Assembly (NCBI RefSeq): GCF_042654525.1
Contig: NZ_JBHSGP010000004.1
Coordinates: forward strand, 124,001-188,000
Length of the DNA stretch: 64,000 nt
Direction of reading: 5' to 3'
From: Geojedonia litorea
GTDB lineage: Bacteria; Bacteroidota; Bacteroidia; Flavobacteriales; Flavobacteriaceae
Shown here: piece after piece, positions 61,290-64,000 of the stretch
Layout: each line of letters starts with the position of its first letter
Position numbering within the stretch: the first letter of the stretch is position 1
Made by a program: the position numbers and the translations under genes
Notes under the pieces: generated by a model
Database searches by the model: none
Seen by the model: the letters and a program-made list of their open reading frames with translations, nothing else
What the model was told of the DNA's origin: nothing

Positions 61290-64000
61290 TCAATCCTTTA
61301 AAATCAAGGCCGGAATTTCTAGAGTTTTATATAGGGTGTTATATGCCTTCATCTCATTAGCGATAATGGCATCACGCTCTTTTTCATAAACACTCCAATC
61401 CTTTAATAAATCTTGTAAACGTTCTCTGGCGCCAGCAGTTACTTTAGGATCTGCTTCATCGATATAGCTTTTTAAATGAATAAATTGCGCATTAAGCATA
61501 TTGTTGAAATTAATCACATCCTGAAAGGTTTTTTGTTTAGGTTGAATCAGGTTTTGTTCCCAGGTATCAATGCGTTTAATGAGTGCTTTGCCTTTTGCAA
61601 CTAGCGAGTCTGCACCTTTTTTATCCTTTAACAGTTTGGCATAATGTTCTAATTGCGATTTGGATGAACGCATTTGATTTACCGATTCGTGCATATCCTT
61701 CACCACATTTTCAATGGTAGCCAACATAGACTGTTGCTCACTAAAATCTTGGGCCGTAGCTTCAATTGAAGGATTTGGAAGAATATTGACTTCGGTTGCT
61801 GACACCTCGTTGTCTAAGGTAAGTCGCAATACAAATTGCCCTGGTGCAACTTTTGAACCGCTATGTCCGCCAAACACAAACACATTATCAATGGCAGGTA
61901 AAGGGTCGCGTTCAAAATCCCAGGTAAATCGATTGTACCCTTGTTTTGTAGGAAGAATTTTTGAAGCTGAAGGTCCTCCAGGCCATGATTTAAATCCTTT
62001 AGGTTTTTTATTGGTGTACGATCTAATGACTTTGTTGTTTTCTAGAACTTCTAATTTTAGATCTAATGAATCTGCATCTTTTCCTAAATAATAATCAAAA
62101 GTGAGGCCTTGTTTTGGATTTTGTCCAAGGCCAGGAGTGAAATTATCAATACTTCCTCCAAAAATGCGATAGGTATCTTTAGGTTTGAATAGTGAAACTG
62201 ATGTTTTGTTTGAAGTTAAATTTTGAAGTGCCGAAAGGTCATCTAAAACCCAAAAACCTCGCCCAGAAGTGGCGGCTACCAAATCATTATCCTGAATAAT
62301 TAAATCATTAATAGGTACAACGGGCATGCCCAATTGAAGATTTTGCCATTTTTGGCCATCATCTGTTGAGATGTATAATCCAGTTTCTGTTCCGGCATAC
62401 AGCAGACCTTTTTGTTTTTTATCTGCCCTTACAACTCTCCCAAAACCATTTGGATCATTCAAACCGTTTACAATTTTGGTCCATGTTTGCCCGTAGTCAC
62501 TAGTTTTAAAAATGTATGGATTTAAATCCATCGATTTATAACGCATTACTACAATATAGGCCGTAGCAGAGTTATGTTCAGATACGTCGATGCTATTAAT
62601 AATTCCATCTTGGATGCCTTTAGGTGTAATATTGGTCCAACTTTGACCGCCATTTTTAGTTATGTGCACTAAACCGTCATCTGTACCAGCATATAAAACA
62701 CCAACTTCGTGTTGGGATTCCACCAAAGCGGTTATGGTGTTATAATTTTCTCCACCTGCCGCTTCATTGGTGTAGGGACCACCACCTGGGCCGTGTTTAT
62801 CAACTTCATTTTTAGTGAGATCAGGACTAACAGCAGTCCAACTTATGCCTTCATTGGTGCTTTTGAAAACGACGTTCCCCGCATGATAAATCGTAGTTCG
62901 GTTGTGTGGCGAAGTGATTATTGGCGCATTCCAATTGTAGCGGAATTTTGAATCTTTTGGAGCAATACTCAAGCCTAATTCAGGGTATTCCTTAATTGAT
63001 TTTTGTTCGTTTGAAGCTTTGGTCCATTTGCTGATATTGCCTTGATAAGTGCCGCCATACACAACTTTTGGATCATCTGGATCAAACGCAATAAAGGCAC
63101 TTTCACCACCCGCTACTGAATACCAGTCTTTCCAGTCAATTCCTGCGCCATTGGTTCTACTAGCGATGGCAATGGCAGAATTGTCCTGCTGTCCACCATA
63201 GACCATATAAGGAACTTGATTATCGGTGATGACACGGTAAAATTGAGCTGTAGGTTGGTTTTCTTGAGTGCTCCAACTTTGTCCGCCGTTGTTTGAAACA
63301 TTGGCGCCACCATCATTAGAGTTGATCATCACCTTGTTATTGTAGGGATGAATCCAAAGGTGATGGTTGTCACCATGAGGAACAGGCACATTTGAAAAGC
63401 TTTTTCCTCCATCTATGGATTTCATCATGGGAGCGTTCAACACATACACGAGGTCTTCATTTTGAGTGTCTGCAAAAATCTCCATGTAATACCATGAGCG
63501 TGTAATATTGACACGGTCACTGTTGATTTGCTTCCATGTTTTTCCGGCATCATCAGACCTGTAAACCCCTGCTTTTTTGTCCTCGGCTTCAATGACCGCA
63601 TAAACACGATCTGAATTGGCGCGAGACACTGAAATTCCAGCTTTCCCAAAAGCTTCAGGAAGTCCTTTTTCCATTTTATCCCAAGTGTCGCCACCATCAG
63701 TAGATTTATACAGCCCAGAATGTTCTCCTCCCGATTCCATAATCCAAGGATAACGCCTGTGTTGCCACATAGCGGCATAGAGAATTCGTGGGTTATTCAT
63801 ATCCATAGATAAGGAAGAAGGACCTGTGGTAGAGTTGACAGAAAGGATATTTTTCCAAGTTGTTCCGCCATCAGTGGAGCGATAAACACCACGGTCATCT
63901 GAAGGTGCATATTGTGCGCCTTGTGCCGTTACATAAATAATATCTGGATTGTTAGGATGGATAATGACGTCTGAAATGTGTCTTGATTTTTCTAGGCCAA
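61290..64000 (-). CDS. BNR/VPS10-like beta-propeller protein, 5' end cut by window edge
   Basis: At least 903 residues open to the right edge; the start is outside the window. Repeated blade motifs [ST]xDxGxxW: STDGGTTWKNI, SDDAGKTWKQI, SNNGGQSWSTQ, TKNGGQSWTNI, STDDGQKWQNL. This is typical of sortilin/VPS10- and BNR-repeat glycosidase-like families. A sialidase-like role cannot be claimed. After the propeller there is an Ig-like or linker section, then a coiled-coil tail (about the last 160 residues, LEHYAKLLKDKKGAD, KVTAGARERLQDLLKDW). No outer-membrane or T9SS sorting domain is visible at the C-terminus LILKD. Fourteen bases from copy 1 of the array, so probably co-transcribed with it. Confidence 0.88.
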   Translation of the reverse strand, partial: GLEKSRHISDVIIHPNNPDIIYVTAQGAQYAPSDDRGVYRSTDGGTTWKNILSVNSTTGPSSLSMDMNNPRILYAAMWQHRRYPWIMESGGEHSGLYKSTDGGDTWDKMEKGLPEAFGKAGISVSRANSDRVYAVIEAEDKKAGVYRSDDAGKTWKQINSDRVNITRSWYYMEIFADTQNEDLVYVLNAPMMKSIDGGKSFSNVPVPHGDNHHLWIHPYNNKVMINSNDGGANVSNNGGQSWSTQENQPTAQFYRVITDNQVPYMVYGGQQDNSAIAIASRTNGAGIDWKDWYSVAGGESAFIAFDPDDPKVVYGGTYQGNISKWTKASNEQKSIKEYPELGLSIAPKDSKFRYNWNAPIITSPHNRTTIYHAGNVVFKSTNEGISWTAVSPDLTKNEVDKHGPGGGPYTNEAAGGENYNTITALVESQHEVGVLYAGTDDGLVHITKNGGQSWTNITPKGIQDGIINSIDVSEHNSATAYIVVMRYKSMDLNPYIFKTSDYGQTWTKIVNGLNDPNGFGRVVRADKKQKGLLYAGTETGLYISTDDGQKWQNLQLGMPVVPINDLIIQDNDLVAATSGRGFWVLDDLSALQNLTSNKTSVSLFKPKDTYRIFGGSIDNFTPGLGQNPKQGLTFDYYLGKDADSLDLKLEVLENNKVIRSYTNKKPKGFKSWPGGPSASKILPTKQGYNRFTWDFERDPLPAIDNVFVFGGHSGSKVAPGQFVLRLTLDNEVSATEVNILPNPSIEATAQDFSEQQSMLATIENVVKDMHESVNQMRSSKSQLEHYAKLLKDKKGADSLVAKGKALIKRIDTWEQNLIQPKQKTFQDVINFNNMLNAQFIHLKSYIDEADPKVTAGARERLQDLLKDWSVYEKERDAIIANEMKAYNTLYKTLEIPALILKD

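Noticed and set aside
61714..62091. Plus-strand frame of 125 codons
   Set aside because: Lies wholly inside the BNR propeller gene on the other strand.
1..64000. tRNA or rRNA genes
   Set aside because: I saw no cloverleaf-like sequence with GTTCGAATC-type T arm or rRNA stretch, but I could not run a scan.

Overview
The window looks like a chromosomal segment of a member of the Flavobacteriaceae (Bacteroidota). Supporting signs are AT-rich DNA, TAnnTTTG-type -7 promoter boxes, few Shine-Dalgarno sequences, and the gene complement: GSII and GSIII glutamine synthetases, a DnaJ with only two zinc-finger motifs, fused IcmF, MnmD, DUF4197, DUF4920, DUF1684 and many DUF6090 proteins. I recognised no rRNA, tRNA or CRISPR. 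No gene-free stretch exceeds 300 bases.

Layout. 1-6.8 kb is housekeeping: divergent GSII (cut by the left edge) and GSIII, then purM, a small membrane protein, prfA and pyrF. 6.9-15.4 kb holds two paralogous small proteins, a secreted lipocalin-like protein, a PfkB kinase, a DUF4197 protein, a PqqB-like lipoprotein hydrolase, purU and the 1149-residue icmF. 15.6-24 kb has two paralogous TPR membrane proteins, one with a class III nucleotide cyclase domain, flanking a more AT-rich block (UlaG-like hydrolase, racemase-like protein without catalytic cysteines, DUF1330, Crp/Fnr regulator, DoxX, outer-membrane-like protein). 24-36.5 kb is mixed metabolic genes: Lrp regulator, amidohydrolase, DJ-1/PfpI, VOC, YpdA-like reductase, MFS exporter, FluC, ilvE, mnmD and an SDR. 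36.5-42.8 kb has grpE-dnaJ and a tight four-gene operon (ABC ATPase, ABC permease, MscS, sigma-54-activator-like regulator). 43-47 kb has PPK2, an M28 peptidase, a DinB-like protein and a VOC protein.

The standout is 47.2-61.3 kb: seventeen intact paralogous genes of the DUF6090 family in one orientation, plus two broken copies, mostly with 4-8 nt overlaps or gaps of a few bases. Each encodes a short basic cytoplasmic N-terminus, one strongly conserved transmembrane segment and a roughly 200-residue, highly diverged helical domain predicted to be periplasmic. A large BNR/VPS10-like beta-propeller gene lies 14 bases upstream and runs off the right edge. The array is interrupted by a TerB-like gene and by a DUF559 endonuclease gene flanked by inverted palindromic repeats. 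One broken copy runs into that element and the other into a different dispersed repeat. Related repeat fragments appear in frame inside icmF and, for one half of the sequence, inside the DJ-1/PfpI lipoprotein gene. Together these suggest repeat-driven remodelling of a multigene membrane-protein locus.

Protein names rest on reading motifs by eye; no database search was run. Array copies are numbered 1 to 17 in transcription order, from high to low coordinates.
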